Shown piece by piece: positions 1-11,904 of a stretch of DNA of 64,000 nt. The DNA is from Kingdonia uniflora (Eukaryota > Streptophyta > Magnoliopsida > Ranunculales > Circaeasteraceae). Below the pieces are notes generated by a model. That model saw only the letters and a list, made by a program, of their open reading frames with translations. It was not told the DNA's origin and made no database searches. The position numbers were made by a program, and so were the translations under genes. The stretch's first letter is position 1. Each line of letters begins with the position of its first letter. The stretch is taken from positions 870,001-934,000 of the forward strand of contig JACGCM010002299.1 in NCBI GenBank assembly GCA_014058105.1. Reading direction: 5' to 3'.

Positions 1-1748
1 GAAAGGGTTAGGGACGTTCTAGTGGTCCATGGGCTACTGTATTGGCAAATAGATTGTGAGAAAATCCAACGCTTTAGGTAATATTGAAAGTTGACTATTA
101 ATCAGAGAGATGAGCATTGATATAGAGGAGAACTGGAGAAGGATTTGTATAGAGAAGGAGTTTAAAACCCAAAACTGTCATCCAATTGGGCAATTTAGGG
201 TTGGATGACCCAGATGATTTCAGACATTCCAACATCATAAAACATAACATCAAAATTTGGATAAAATCGACAGCTAAAAGCAAGAACAATACAGTATAAT
301 TCAAATATCTTTTTAATGGTAATATAAATGTCGGAATGACTTAATTTTTTGTAAGGATATTTTACATGATAAGGAGGTCACATCCATACGGCTAAAACTT
401 CTTAAAACAACTTTATGTGTTCCAAAAAATGGGGCATCTAGGAAGGTGTTCCATAAGGGGATGTCCACGGATCCACTCCCATATATATATATACATTCTT
501 CTTCTTCGACATCACCATTGGCATCTCTATCCAGTTCTTCAGATCAAGGATCTTGTGCTCGGTTGTCAGATCAGTACTTGAAAGAACTCAGCAGCTCCTG
601 TAATTTCATACCCATATTAGACAATTGAATTAGCATAATCTTCAACAGTTGTTTCTTTCACAAAGAAGAGCCCAGACTCAACCCTAAAATTTTATTTTGG
701 GCAACACAACAATGACAACATAGGGAAAGGAACTGATAATGATCCTGCAGTTTCAATTGATGTGCACCAACCCTAAGTGCTTTCCCACGAATTAATGTTC
801 TTCTCCTCCCAGGTTCCAGCCTGCATCAATAACAAGAGACAATAAGAACGTGCAAAGTAGCAGAAATTACTAAATAGGCTTCTGATGATATATAATTGGT
901 AGGATTCTTACAAAGTTAAACTTAAGCAGGCTTCTTTTAATGCTTGTTTTTATGAAAATAGATTGGAATCAAGAAATCTCAAAAAAATTAGTCAAAAGAC
1001 ATCCATTGTGTAGCCGCTTTCTGCTTAAAGTAGCTTCTTATTATTAGCAAAGCCATATGAGACCTTAAGATTTCTCAAAAATCTATCTTCCAAAATGCTT
1101 GTAGACTATGGCTAGAGGACTTGGTGCACATCATTAAACACTTTCCAGCAACATATTAAAAATGTCAGTATAACTGTAAAACTCACAAGCTGTGAAGAGA
1201 ATAGAATAATTTAAGAGAAGGGATTCACTGTAGTTTTTAGGAATATGCATTTCTGATAGAACTCAAGCATTTATGGCCATGGATGCCTTGAAGGCAAAAT
1301 CAGTATTGTATAAATATAGACTTGGGCTTGGAAATACAATAACAGATATATTAGAGACATGCTAAATGAAGTAAACTTTTAACTACTACTTTTACCGTTT
1401 ATGGAGAGAAAGGGACCAAAGAGTATTTGAGAATAAATAAGTGAAAGCTTCTGATGTTCTAAATATATCGTGTAATGTTAAACTCAAGCTCTCTTATGTT
1501 CATAAATGGGACAGTAATGCTATCTGGAAAGACCCTGTGATTACTACTTTTTACATCTAGGAAGCATAAGGTAGGCTATGTAATGATCAATTTATACTAT
1601 ACTCTTGACCGTCGCTGGCTATTGCTGTTCATCGTCTATGAGAATAATATACTTGACACTGGGATATCGTAAGTGATGGGAATAAATCAAGTTCAACGGT
1701 AAGTGAATGTTCCAAGTATGAGCCAGTTGTTAGATTCCACCTAAAGCT
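1..1748. other. Non-coding stretch with a short repeated segment
   Basis: I see no supportable gene here; the short open frames lack recognisable domains. Positions about 134-230 closely match 14119-14220, which lies just upstream of the truncated BSP copy of unit A. A remnant of a third copy of that 5' flank is therefore present. The rest is AT-rich with a short TA run near 482-492. Confidence 0.5.
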
Positions 1749-2033
1749 TTTGATACTTTTGCAATGTTAGACCTCCTTAATGATCCAAGCATAAAGGAAT
1801 TAGCCGAACAAATTGTAAAAGATTCAGCATTGAATCAGATGGCACAACAACTCCAAACGAATATTTCTATTGCAAGTGAAGATAGCTTCCTTCAGTTTGA
1901 TATAGAGAAACTAAGAAAGCTTTATAGCATAGTAGGTGTATTTAAGATAAGCACCTTAATGGAAGCAAACTTCAGTAATATACGGCTTAGAGACAAGGCT
2001 TTATTGTCATTTATTTTTGGTAAACTTCAGTAA
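1749..2033 (+). pseudogene. AKR2-like (ankyrin repeat protein 2) STI1-region fragment
   Basis: The frame reads FDTFAM followed by LLNDPSIKELAEQI, then a segment with NQMAQQLQ and QFD. This is the STI1-like part just before the ankyrin repeats of plant AKR2 proteins, cytosolic factors that help target chloroplast outer-membrane and peroxisomal proteins. Only about 55-60 residues resemble the family. After QFD the similarity fades and the frame stops at 2033, with no ankyrin repeats downstream. Upstream there is no convincing N-terminal exon. It is therefore best read as an isolated exon-sized gene fragment, not a gene. Recognition rests on the conserved LLNDPSIKELAEQI core; the extent of the fragment is approximate. 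Confidence 0.6.
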
Positions 2034-2516
2034 TATACCATATTTGCATCTACTGAAGTTCATGATGACTTCTGAAAGGTTATAAAAGTACAAATAGCTT
2101 CTGCCAACAAGAGCATCCTGCATACAAATAACAGATTTTTGTTGTTATGGAATGTTTGGTTTAGAGTTACTTGTTGAACTATATGTGTTTATGGAGTTCA
2201 AGGATATGAAATATGGGACTAGTTGTGTATTGTAGAGGTGTTCAGGTTCTCCCCTTTCTTTCATGTACCTAGGGTTGGGGAGTTGTCCCCATCTTGTAAG
2301 TAATGCTTCATTTATCCATGGAGATTTGTCCCTCACAAACCTTTTAAGAAAATATAATCCAAAACTAGAAGAACTAGAAGTCAGGTACTTAGCTGCAGAT
2401 TTCATCTCCTTACTCCCTCTTACTCTTGCTCCCTAAACTGTGTTAAGATGCTCCAACTTCACCAAAAGAAAATGTCTTATATTCCTTGCAAATGTACTAC
2501 AAAAGTTTCAATGTAA
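2034..2516. other. Non-coding flank of the solo LTR
   Basis: No gene or repeat is evident. The last five bases before the adjacent LTR (GCATG, 2517-2521) are its left target-site duplication. Confidence 0.5.
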
Positions 2517-2521
2517 GCATG

Positions 2522-5366
2522 TGTAATGACCCGCATTTTTATTTTTTATTAGTACTCTTTATATTCCAAATCTGCATATTCCTATTCTTTAACTTCCGCA
2601 TATGTTCCTTTGCATCATACATCTGCACATTCTCCTATCCTTAATGCATCTATATTGTTCTTGGTGTCAGGTTTGGTATAGATTCCTTTTGGTAGAGTTT
2701 TGGTGGTTTGATGGTTTTGGAAGTTTGGCGTTTGGGCGTTTTAGTTTGATTGTGTGGTGTATGTTCGGAGAGCGGTTTCTATATCCGAAAGGGGTTTTCC
2801 GCTTCTCTCCTCCGCTTGGGTCATAGTGTTTTTGATTCTGGACGTTTCTGGCATTTTCAATTTTCGTTCTGGGTGGAGAAATAGGGATTAGCTGCCCCTG
2901 GTTTCTCAACGCCTATCAGACCGTCGTCGGACTCTTTCCATCCATTTTATTCCTTCCGGTTAAGTTTCTAGCCGTTAGATTCATTTTTAGGGTTTTAGGA
3001 GTTCTGGTGGCCGTTTAGCGGTAGAGGTGGTGTTAGACCTTGGGAACCCTTTGTGGTGGTTGTTCGGGTGGTTCCAGTCTTCTAGGGTCTTGGTGTTGTG
3101 TGTGTGGTTCAGGAGGACCTCAGAGTAGATTTCCCAAATTGTCGTTCGAATGAGGTTCCTAGTCGTTCGAACGAATCTTTGTGCTTTCTGATCATTTTTT
3201 GCGTCTTCTGGACGTTTTGACCATTGGACAGAATTATCGTTCGAACGAGATTTATTGTCGTTCGAACGAGTTGACTAACCTCCTGGAATTTGGCCCAAGA
3301 CCTCTTGGTCGTTCGAACGACTTTCAAACTCGTTCGAATGACTTTCGTATATTTTGACTACTTAAGTCTTTCTTCCTCATTTCTTTTGGTTGGTTTTTCT
3401 GTGAGGCGCTGCCTTGGGAGATTTGAGAGAGATAGAGAGTTCTAGAGAGAGGATTCTTCACCCCTTATCATCCCCTCACCTCCATTCATCACCTCCTCAC
3501 CTTTATCATCATCCTCTTCTCTCCCTAACCTAATCCCCTCACCTCAATACTCTTCACCCAATCCTTTCCCTCGCTTGCGGATCCTTGCCGAGCTTCGCCG
3601 CGATCATCTCTCTTATCCTCGGTAAGTAATTTTTGTTTCCCTTCTGTCAATTTCGCTTGATTTGATTTCTAGGGTTTGGGTTTTATTGTCGTATCCTTTA
3701 ATTGATGGGTTGTTTGTTGTCCTCCTTGGTTGGTGTTAAGTTTTCAGGCGTTTCGTAGCCGTTCCGTGGATTTTGGTTGAGTTTCCGAGTTAGATTTCCG
3801 TAGGACTCGGGTTTATTATCAGGAGAGTTCATATTCCAACTTTACTAAGTTTCTTTACTAGTTTCAGTATATTTTTTTAGAGTGTAGTATTGAACTTAGA
3901 TATGGGTTGTGTATAACTATAGTTTAACCTAGTAATTATCCTGTTAGGTTTGTTAACCTGTAGTTTGGACAGTATAATGATTATTGAGTTGGCTTTGGTT
4001 CGTATGAGACCTGAGATTAGTTGGTGGTGGTTGGGCTAGCGTTCCCGTGGGTTGCCCAGGAATGCCCCCTCCAACCTTAAGAGATTGTTGGTTTGGATGT
4101 AGGCAGCGGTTGGGTTGTTGTTCGGCTATGCAGAGTCAGTGCAGCCGAGTCCCTATCAATTCTGTTTGGTTTGTCAGGTTAGCGGCAACTGTGTTGTTCT
4201 TGGGCACCGGTTACACATTATAACTTATTATATTTTTTCAACTTATTGAGATTGGATACGCGAACACTCCAGTTCGGTTGACCTCCGACAGGATCCAAGG
4301 AGTCTGTGAGATCGGGTTAAAAGAGACAGGTGAGATTGGGAATGGCACTATCATACCTAGCAAAACCACCCCGGAGTGTGGATTGGTGGTATGAGACAGA
4401 GTTCTGGCGATCCCAAACTTATCCTCGTTGTGATTGAAATTCTTTGAAATGTGCAGAACTATTGTTTCGGGGTTTGATCCACCCTTCCACTTTGATCGAG
4501 TGCGACCATCCTAGCTTGGTCGAGCTTAAACAAATCGTACCAGTATATCCCTTTACCGAATCTCTTTAAGATAGCTTAGACGCTAGCTTCATCATTTTAG
4601 TATTAGGGGATATTTATGGGAATATCCCCGCTCATCATATCATATCATTGTATCTAGGATAAGTATGGGATTATCCTAAGCATCACTTCACACCATAGCA
4701 TTGCATATCCAATCATCATCTCCCTCCTCTCATATTCTAACTCTATTCCCTTTCTGAATCCACTCCACTCTCTCTCCGCATTAACTCTATTCTCCATTCT
4801 CTTATCAACTCAATCCTACTTTCCTTATTGATTACTTATATTCATTGATGGTTACTGATTATATTGTTAGAATTGCTTAGTCACTTATTCTTTATCACAC
4901 TCATCTCTACTCTATTTTTCGATACCTGTTATTAGAAAGTTATTTAGTTCTGTTGGATTAGTGAGCTCGTCGTTTGTTCACTCTCGCATTTAACATTTTT
5001 TAGAGGTTGAGTAGCTAGGACTTCCGCGTGGTTAGCCGGTCCTGAGACAGATTTTGCCGCTGCAGATTCTTTCAGTTCTAGATTTTGTAGGTGTTCTCAG
5101 CATTGTATAGCTGAGCTTGTATTCGAGATGTTGTATTTCTTTCGACATGATATGTATATATATGTCTTTTGCTTCCGCGTTATATTGTTATATTATTGTA
5201 TCGCTGTTTCTTTGCTTTGATGATTATTGCTATATGTGAATAGCCGAGCCAGAATTTGTCTACGGCTTGGCTATTTGTGGGGCAGAATCTTTGGATTCCC
5301 CGACCTGCACTACTTAGAGTCTAGTAATTAGTCAAGTTACCGATTACTGGATTTTGGGGAGTGATA
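2522..5366. mobile_element. Solo LTR, Ty3/gypsy type (2.85 kb)
   Basis: The segment starts TGTAATGACCCG and ends GGGGAGTGATA. It is bracketed by a perfect 5-bp direct repeat GCATG at 2517-2521 and 5367-5371. The ends look like the TGTNACGACCC...GGGGCGTGACA termini of long plant gypsy LTRs after C-to-T decay, so the last bases read TA instead of CA. There is no primer-binding site, coding region or second LTR, so it is a solo LTR left by recombination. Inside are a paired TTCGAA palindrome array (3145-3338), a TATA-like GTATATTTT near 3348, and a pyrimidine-rich leader followed by a splice-donor-like GGTAAGTAA near 3620. The size suggests a Tekay/Del-like or similar long-LTR lineage, but without internal domains that is inference. 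Confidence 0.72.
3145..3338. promoter_or_regulatory. Three TTCGAA palindrome pairs, 21-bp offset, in solo LTR
   Basis: TTCGAA cores start at 3145/3166, 3240/3261 and 3312/3333. Each pair is offset by exactly 21 bp, and most cores sit in the 12-bp palindrome TCGTTCGAACGA. The last two pairs are 72 bp apart. The array lies just upstream of a TATA-like sequence, an enhancer-like position. Equivalent arrays occur at 24064-24270, 32476-32648 and 57434-57583. Confidence 0.75.
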
Positions 5367-5373
5367 GCATGTT

Positions 5374-5755
5374 TTCATGGACCATCCATGTGCTTGTCCT
5401 TACGATGGATGCGATAAGTCCTACATTGAGGAATATAAGTTGAACCTCCATTTTAAAACAAAGCATCCTAGGAATAATAATGTTAATGATAACAGCACCG
5501 AGGACTCTCCTGAAGTTGACAACGACATGAATGAAGGCAAGCAAAAATTAAGAGATATATTAAACGAAGCTCATTTTCGAAGCTGGTTTTGAAGATGCCA
5601 CTATCCACAAGCACAATGAGGAAAACCCCAATTGTGATCCCTCCTATTAATATGGATATGTGGAAGAAAAAATGGTTAAACAAAGTTGTATAGAAGGAAA
5701 AGGACATCGAGGAAACAAAAGACAAGGTTGGAAATCTTGAAGAACATGACTATAT
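5374..5755 (+). pseudogene. YY1-like C2H2 zinc-finger gene fragment
   Basis: From about 5377 the frame encodes one C2H2 finger, HPCACPYDGCDKSY then HFKTKHP, fitting C-x4-C-x12-H-x4-H. An acidic, asparagine-rich linker follows. The frame stops at 5590, but another frame continues from about 5589 with PIVIPPINMDMWKKKW, then an acidic run, ending near 5755. The pattern (last finger, then a conserved PPINMDxWKKxW-like stretch and acidic tail) fits plant YY1-type transcription factors as I remember them. Upstream fingers are absent and the solo LTR sits directly 5'. This is a truncated fragment with at least one frameshift and one in-frame stop. Assignment to YY1 specifically is moderate; a C2H2 finger is clear. 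Confidence 0.5.
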
Positions 5756-6557
5756 ATACTTCAAAGTGATGTATCGTACTATAATGCAAAACCAAATTTA
5801 TCACAATGGAAGGAAACCTCTACCAACTATAAACTGGAAATCCCTAAATCATACCATATGCAATCCAATAAAAGTAAAACATTAATTACATGAACCCTTT
5901 AAACTCAATCCATAAAGGAGTCCACAAAAAACCTAACATCAGTAGAAGTAAACCAAACAACAGAAGCTTACTTTAGATCCTCACATATATTTAATAAAAA
6001 AAAATTATAATTAAACTATACCTAATCAACTATCATAGGCTATAATTCTAAGTTCCCATACACATCATAAAAATAAACTATTCAATTCATCTCAATGAGT
6101 CTATTCAACATCAAATGCATTAATTCACACGTCTTCAATACCAATTCAAAATTCAAAGCATCATATCAACAATCAAATTACAAAACCCCAAAATTAAGAC
6201 CAATCACTGAGAATTCAATATTGGCAATGGTAATTTAAAAAATACTTCAGGGATTATTGAAGAATCCAAATCAATTGTTTATAGAGTTGGGTTTGGAAAT
6301 TATAATCATGGCAACATTAATTATTTACAGAAATAGTAGAGAGAAATCAAGTAAATTAATACCAAGCAATAATTATCAAATAAGCAAGCACATATAATAA
6401 TTACTTTGAATCAAACATACCAAGTAGTAAGTATCCAAATGTCTAAGTAATTGCAAGCATAAATAATTTAGAAGTAAGAAAATAATTAGAGGTTAAATCG
6501 AGTCAATCAATTTAATACCAGGGACAATGAAGTTTGGAATCTTTAGCTCCAACTGCA
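5756..6557. other. AT-rich non-coding stretch
   Basis: About 800 bases of AT-rich sequence with A-runs and no open frame or repeat that I can support. Confidence 0.5.
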
Positions 6558-6860
6558 TTGAGAGAGCAAATTAATATGTCACCTTCATTTGAAAAGCTTG
6601 AACACGTAGTTTAAGGCTTCCATTCCAAATAATATTTCGCTCCCGATTTATACAAGTTCCATCAAGCTACAAAAATTATTTTTTTGTAACAAAATAATCT
6701 TAAAATGGATAATGAGATGGGGATGACAAACCTTACGGTTATATTGGCTTGGACGTGTCCTAGCCCTTCGAGAGCGAATTAATATGTCACCTTCATTTGA
6801 AGAGCTTGAGCACGTAGTTCTAGGCTTCCATTCCAAACAATATTCCGCTCCCGATTTATA
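6558..6860. repeat. Direct repeat of about 95 bp, period 209 bp
   Basis: Positions 6558-6652 recur at 6767-6860 with about ten differences. Both copies include AATTAATATGTCACCTTC and end CTCCCGATTTATA. The sequence between them is unrelated to the unit. I do not recognise the unit; its last bases run into the LINE RNase H fragment that follows. Confidence 0.7.
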
Positions 6861-6869
6861 AAAAGTGGC

Positions 6870-7260
6870 ACCAATCTAGTTATGAAGGAGTATATAGAGA
6901 TTCTAATGGTAGCTTTATTAGAATGTGTACTCTTTTTACTGGTCACCAATCTGCCTTCCTAGCAGAGTCTATTGGTGTTATTGTCTCTCTTGAGAGAGAG
7001 ATCTCGGGATTAAACCTTACTCACCTCCGGCTCGAGTAGGACTCCTCAGCTATTGGCACAATGATTCATTTGAAGTCTACAAGTGTCCCTTGGAAGATTC
7101 ACACTAAATGGTTAAACTGCCTTCACTACTTAAGCATTATCTATTACTAAGCCTCCCAAACTTACAGAGAATGATACATAGCTGCTGATAAAGTTGCGAC
7201 CATGACAAGCTCAACCTGTTCTACTGTCACTTGCATGAATGAGCTCCAAAGGCTAGAAAC
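6870..7260 (+). pseudogene. LINE-type RNase H domain fragment
   Basis: A plus-strand frame reads GVYRDSNGSFI, then AFLAESIGVIVSLE, then DSSAIGTMIHLKS and VPWKIHTKWLNCLH, ending near DKVATM. This order matches the RNase H-like domain (RVT_3) found at the C-terminus of plant LINE ORF2 proteins: first acidic motif region, the AE of the second motif, and the DS of the third. In-frame stops and a small shift near 7050-7150 break it. It is in the opposite orientation to the LINE that starts 400 bp downstream, so it comes from a separate insertion. Only the C-terminal domain is present, as expected for a 5' truncated LINE. Confidence 0.5.
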
Positions 7261-7658
7261 TTCCATTAGCATCGTCTCCCATTGAGCTCTTCTATATTTC
7301 ATATACTAATCAATTTATGTGATACCCTAAATAAACTAAGGGAAGTGAAGGAGATCAAAACTATAACCACCAAAAGTGATATTTTTCACTAATTATTGGT
7401 TGGTCTTGGAAGGCAGATTGGTGTTTGTGTGTGCAATCTAATTATGGGTTTATATGTCTTAACATGACTCAGACGAAGAATTGTTTGATATGTTTTTCAC
7501 CTAATATTGTAAACCTTGGTAACAACAACAAAAAAACAACACATTATTGCATCAATAGTTGAACGACCGATCTCAAGTGCTCCCGATGCTTGGTTTAACG
7601 TGGTTGAGCATCACTCCAATGATAATAACAAGACATTAAAGTGAGTTTGTTATTTTCT
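7261..7658. other. Spacer before the LINE
   Basis: I see no gene. The last bases provide the left copy of the LINE target-site duplication (TATTAAAT, 7659-7666). Confidence 0.45.
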
Positions 7659-7745
7659 TATTAAATTTTTTTTTTGAACGAATATGGATTTTATGTAAAT
7701 AACAAAAAGAGCTACAAGTGGAGGACATAAAGCCTTGCCACTAGT

Positions 7746-10700
7746 CTATAGCCGAACAGTGGCCATGCCTAGTTTATCCATGAAATAAGATGCTCGAATT
7801 TGATGTGGGAGAGAGGCCGCCGTCCAAAAGAGGGCTGATCGTTGGGAGTTTCCAAGTTTGGAGAGGCCATCAGCTGTTCCATTTCCTTCCCTGTAGGTAT
7901 GTGTCATGTTAATGTTTAGCTCTTGTCCTAGTTGGGTGATCATATTCCAAATTGCTATATACTTGGCAGGGCAGTGGTGCGTGCACTTATACCAATTTAC
8001 TATGAGTTCGGCATCCACCTCGACGATAAGCAGGGACCAATATTGTTGTTTGCAGTATAGGAGGCCATGGAGTACAACATACATTTCTGCGGCCGTATTT
8101 GTCCCTTGGCCAAGAGCTAGGCTAAACCCGAGCATAAGATCACCCCGGTGATTACGGATTATCCCTCCTGCACCACTCATACCAGAAGGAAGAGCGGAAC
8201 CATCACTATTTAGTTTGAAGTATCTAGGAGGTGGGAAAGTTCATCGGATCATAACAGACCGTTTGGAGCGCACAGAGAGCCAAACCAATTGTAACACTTG
8301 GGGGGATATGAGGTCGCTGAAGTTACTATGTGGTGCTATTTTTACCTTGAACATGCTCTCTAATAGGTCTTTGTTGATAGTTCGGATAATGGTTGAAGGA
8401 GATATTGACTTGTCCTCGAATCGATAAGCTCTTCTTGCTTTCTAGACCTCCCAGATAATGAAAGCCGGAAGAACTCCTCGAACAATGCCCATTTGAGTTC
8501 GTGTGTCCGTTGTTTGGTACCATAGCCCTTGCCGTGTCCACCAACTATCATTCTCTCCTTGTCTAACTCCATAAACATTTCCAAAGTAAGCCCAAACCGT
8601 CGCTGCCATTTCTTCCTGAACGACTAGATGATTCAGTGTTTCTACTGTGCCTATATTGCAACAACAACACCTGGAAACAAGAGGAATTCTTTGTTGTATA
8701 AGTTCATCCACAGTGATGATTTTCTTCCATGCTTTCCAGCTGAAGATCTGAATTTTTATAATACTTCTTCTCTGCGCCAGAAATTCCAGGCAGATTTGAT
8801 GTTGAAGTCGCCTTTTTTGGAAGGTCCCCAAAGTGGTGTATCGTCGTCTTCGCTGAGGAAGAACTTGTACGGAAGTGTTTACATCCAATGTGTCGGTATA
8901 TCGTGCTCTAGTTGCTGCCAGTTCCAGTTGCTATTGTTAACAACAACGTTCTTCACCTTGATTTGTTGCGTGCATTCGAGGTTAAGTAACTCTGAAAACC
9001 GACCTTCCCCTGTCCAATTATCAAACCAAAAACTCATTTCACATTTGCCGAGAGACCAAGTTGTGTTTACTTCTACCGTAGCGAGTAGGCCTTTCATCTG
9101 TTTCCAGATAATAGAGTCCCCATTTCGCAATTGGGGTTCCCCATTAGTGGTGTATTTGCTCCTGAAGAACGAGGCCCATATGGAGTTGCTGTGAAGAAAA
9201 TTCTAGCATTTCTTAAGTAAAAAACTATACTTGATGTCCTCAAGCCGACGAATCCCAAGTTCGCTTTCGTCTTTGGGGAGACAAAGGTCATCCCATGCAA
9301 CCCAATGTTTTTTGTTTCGGCCGTCGAAACTCCCCCCAAAAAAGTTGGAGAACATCGACTCTATCTTGTTGATGACCCCGAGGGGAACTGTAATACACGA
9401 TAAAAGATGGATGGGCATCGAGTTTAGAACATGATTTAGTAATACGAGCTTCCCGCCTTGTGATAGCAGCTTTCCTTGCCAACCTTCTATACGTCGTTGT
9501 ATTTTTGTTATCAATTTGTCGAAGTGAGATAACCTTACTCGTCCATAGCTAATGGGAGCTCCCAAATATGACATAGGAAAAGATTTATGTTGAATTGCGC
9601 ATGCAGCTTGTATGACTTGAGTCCCTGTTGCTGACACTTTATGATGTACATATACGCCACTTTTAGATTTGTTAACTAGTTGGCCGGAGAAGGCTTCATA
9701 TCGGGCTAGGAAATTCATCAAACCGGAAATAGATCGTTGATTTCCATTTAAGAAAACGAGGAAGTCGTCTACATATAAGAGATGGGTTAGGGGTGGGCAA
9801 CCTCAAGATGTTTGAAACAACCCAATTTTTCCTTGGCCAAAACAATTAGATAACCCTCGAGAGAGTACTTCTTCTGCAATGATGAATAGAAGCGAAGAGA
9901 GGGGGTCACCTTGTCGAAGTCCCCTTGACGATTTGAAGTAGCCCTTGAATACTCCCTGGAGTACTACCGAGAACCATGGATTTTCAACACATTGAGCTAT
10001 TAGTTCAACACTTCTGCTGGAGAATCCAAATTTGTGAAGCACTAGTCTCAAGAACTTCCAATCCAGCCTGTCATAAGCCTTGGCCATGTCTATCTTGATC
10101 ATGACGTTAGTCCCACGTACCTTTCTATGAAAATCCCCCACCATTTCTTGAGCTAGCGTGATGGATTCACTAATATTTGTGCCTCGAATGTAAGCTCCCT
10201 GATTGCCAGAGATTAATTTGTGAAGCAACTTGCTGAGTCTGTTAGCAATAATTGAAGAGAAAATTTTGTAGACGACGGAGCACAAGCTTATTGGTCTGTA
10301 GTCCCCCAAGTTATCTGGGATATCTGTCTTGGGTATGAGTGTAAGGAAGGAGGGGGTATAGAACCTAGATAGTGGAGCACCATTGAAGAATTCCTCGGCA
10401 GCGCCATGGAGATCTTCCTTGATAATGTCCCAACATGAAGTGAAAAACATCGATGTGAAACCGTCGCAGCCTGGGGAGCTATCGCCAGAAATGTTGAACA
10501 CACTTTCCCGTAGTTCTTCCAAGGTTGGGATGCATGTGAGGCTTGTATCTTCGTCGGTGTTAATAATGGAAGGAATGCTCCCGAGTAATTCAGCGTCCTC
10601 AGTTGTGGTTGTGGATTGTAGTACATCTCGAAAATAGTTTACTGCGGCATCATGAATGTTCGCCACATCGGATGTCATTGTTCCATCGGGAAGAGTAAAG

Positions 10701-11841
10701 TAGGATACAAAATTTCTCTTTCAGTTGACTTGAGTGACAATATGAAAGAATTTAGTGTTGGTATCACCTGCTGCAACCCATTTAACCCTGGACTGTTCTC
10801 TCCATAACACTTCTTCATTGTGTAGCATGGCTGCATGTTCTCTCTGTACATTAGCGAGCTCGGCGCCCACCTGATCATCCCACCCTTCTTGTAGTATGTG
10901 GTCCAGCTGTATTAGTTTATCCTGAAGGACGTGAATGTTTTGAGTGACATTTCCAAAAACATTGGTATTCCATGCTTTGAGAGCCTGTCGAACTCGCTTG
11001 AGCTTGTAGGCAAAAGATGATAAACAATTTCCGAAAACACCACTAGGCCAATTTTCTGCCACCAAAGTTGTAAAGTTATCATGCGATGCCCACATTTTCA
11101 AGAAACGAAAGGGTCTTGGTCCTTGGTAAAGATTGCTGCCGAATGAGAGGAGCAGTGGAGAATGGTCTAAACACACCCTTTCTAGATGCGTAATTTTATG
11201 TATGGGGAAAAATGTCATGAAGCTAGGGTTGACCAAAGTTCTGTCTAACCTTGCCCATTGTCTTGTGTTGTCCTGGTGGTTATTGCACCATGTGTAGCTG
11301 GATCTAGTGAATGAAGCCTCCATGAGGCCGGCTGCTTGAATCGTGTCCTCAAACTCTATCATAGGCCTATGCGATGAACGCCTGCCCCCAAGTCATTCCG
11401 ATTGAAGCCTAACCGTATTGAAGTCACCTATAACACACCATGGAGAGCTCATTGTTAGTGCAATTTCTTTGATGTCTTCCCATAGTGTCCTTCTCTCGAT
11501 GATATCACATTTAGCATAGATAATAGTGACAAATGTACTCCATTGATTATTATAACTCATTTTGCAATGTAACAATTGATTGGAACTGAAAACCAGTTCA
11601 ACATCATAATCTTGTTTCCACAGAACCCAATTCCCCCCCCCCCCCCCATGGGCTGATTCGACATAAACGAGTTACAATTTATTCTTCTACCCAAATTAGG
11701 ACCTAATGAAGCATCTTGGAAAGGTTCCAGCAACACAACAATAGAGATATGATGTTGCTTGACAATTTTATTGAGATGGTTTATTGTTTTGGCATTGCCA
11801 ATACCCCTACAATTCCAAACTAGTAGTGGACCTGACACCAT
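7746..11841 (-). pseudogene. LINE ORF2: endonuclease-reverse transcriptase-RNase H, broken
   Basis: Domains in order on the minus strand. The AP endonuclease starts with LVWNCRGIGNAKT and LLEPF at 11841-11700, with GDFN near 11420 and LDHSPLL near 11170. The reverse transcriptase follows: GDSSPGCDGFTSMFF, DYRPISLCSVVYKIF, KIDMAKAYDRLDW, RGLRQGDPLS at 10678-9803, then YVDD at 9764-9775. A zinc-binding RVT region with four consecutive Cys is at 8660-8640. The C-terminal RNase H has SDGSALPSG and GAGGIIRNHRG from about 8205 to 7746. Breaks include a 14-C homopolymer at about 11634-11647 where the endonuclease frame is lost, an in-frame TGA just before YVDD (CGA-type Arg codon decayed), and shifts between 9200 and 8180. 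The enzyme would nick target DNA and copy the LINE RNA in place; this copy cannot encode it. Confidence 0.85.
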
Positions 11842-11904
11842 TTAAACTGTGGAAAGGGATTTGAGGGCACTCTTGCTCCTCGTGACTGCACTGAGAGGAA
11901 TACA

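Noticed and set aside
3145..3338. TTCGAA pairs as heat-shock elements
   Set aside because: Heat-shock elements need GAA and TTC blocks separated by two bases; here TTC and GAA abut, and no third block follows at the right phase.
8628..9434. Plus-strand frame of 188 residues at 8628-9194 and a neighbour
   Set aside because: Antisense to the LINE ORF2 C-terminal region; composition and lack of motifs fit a shadow frame.
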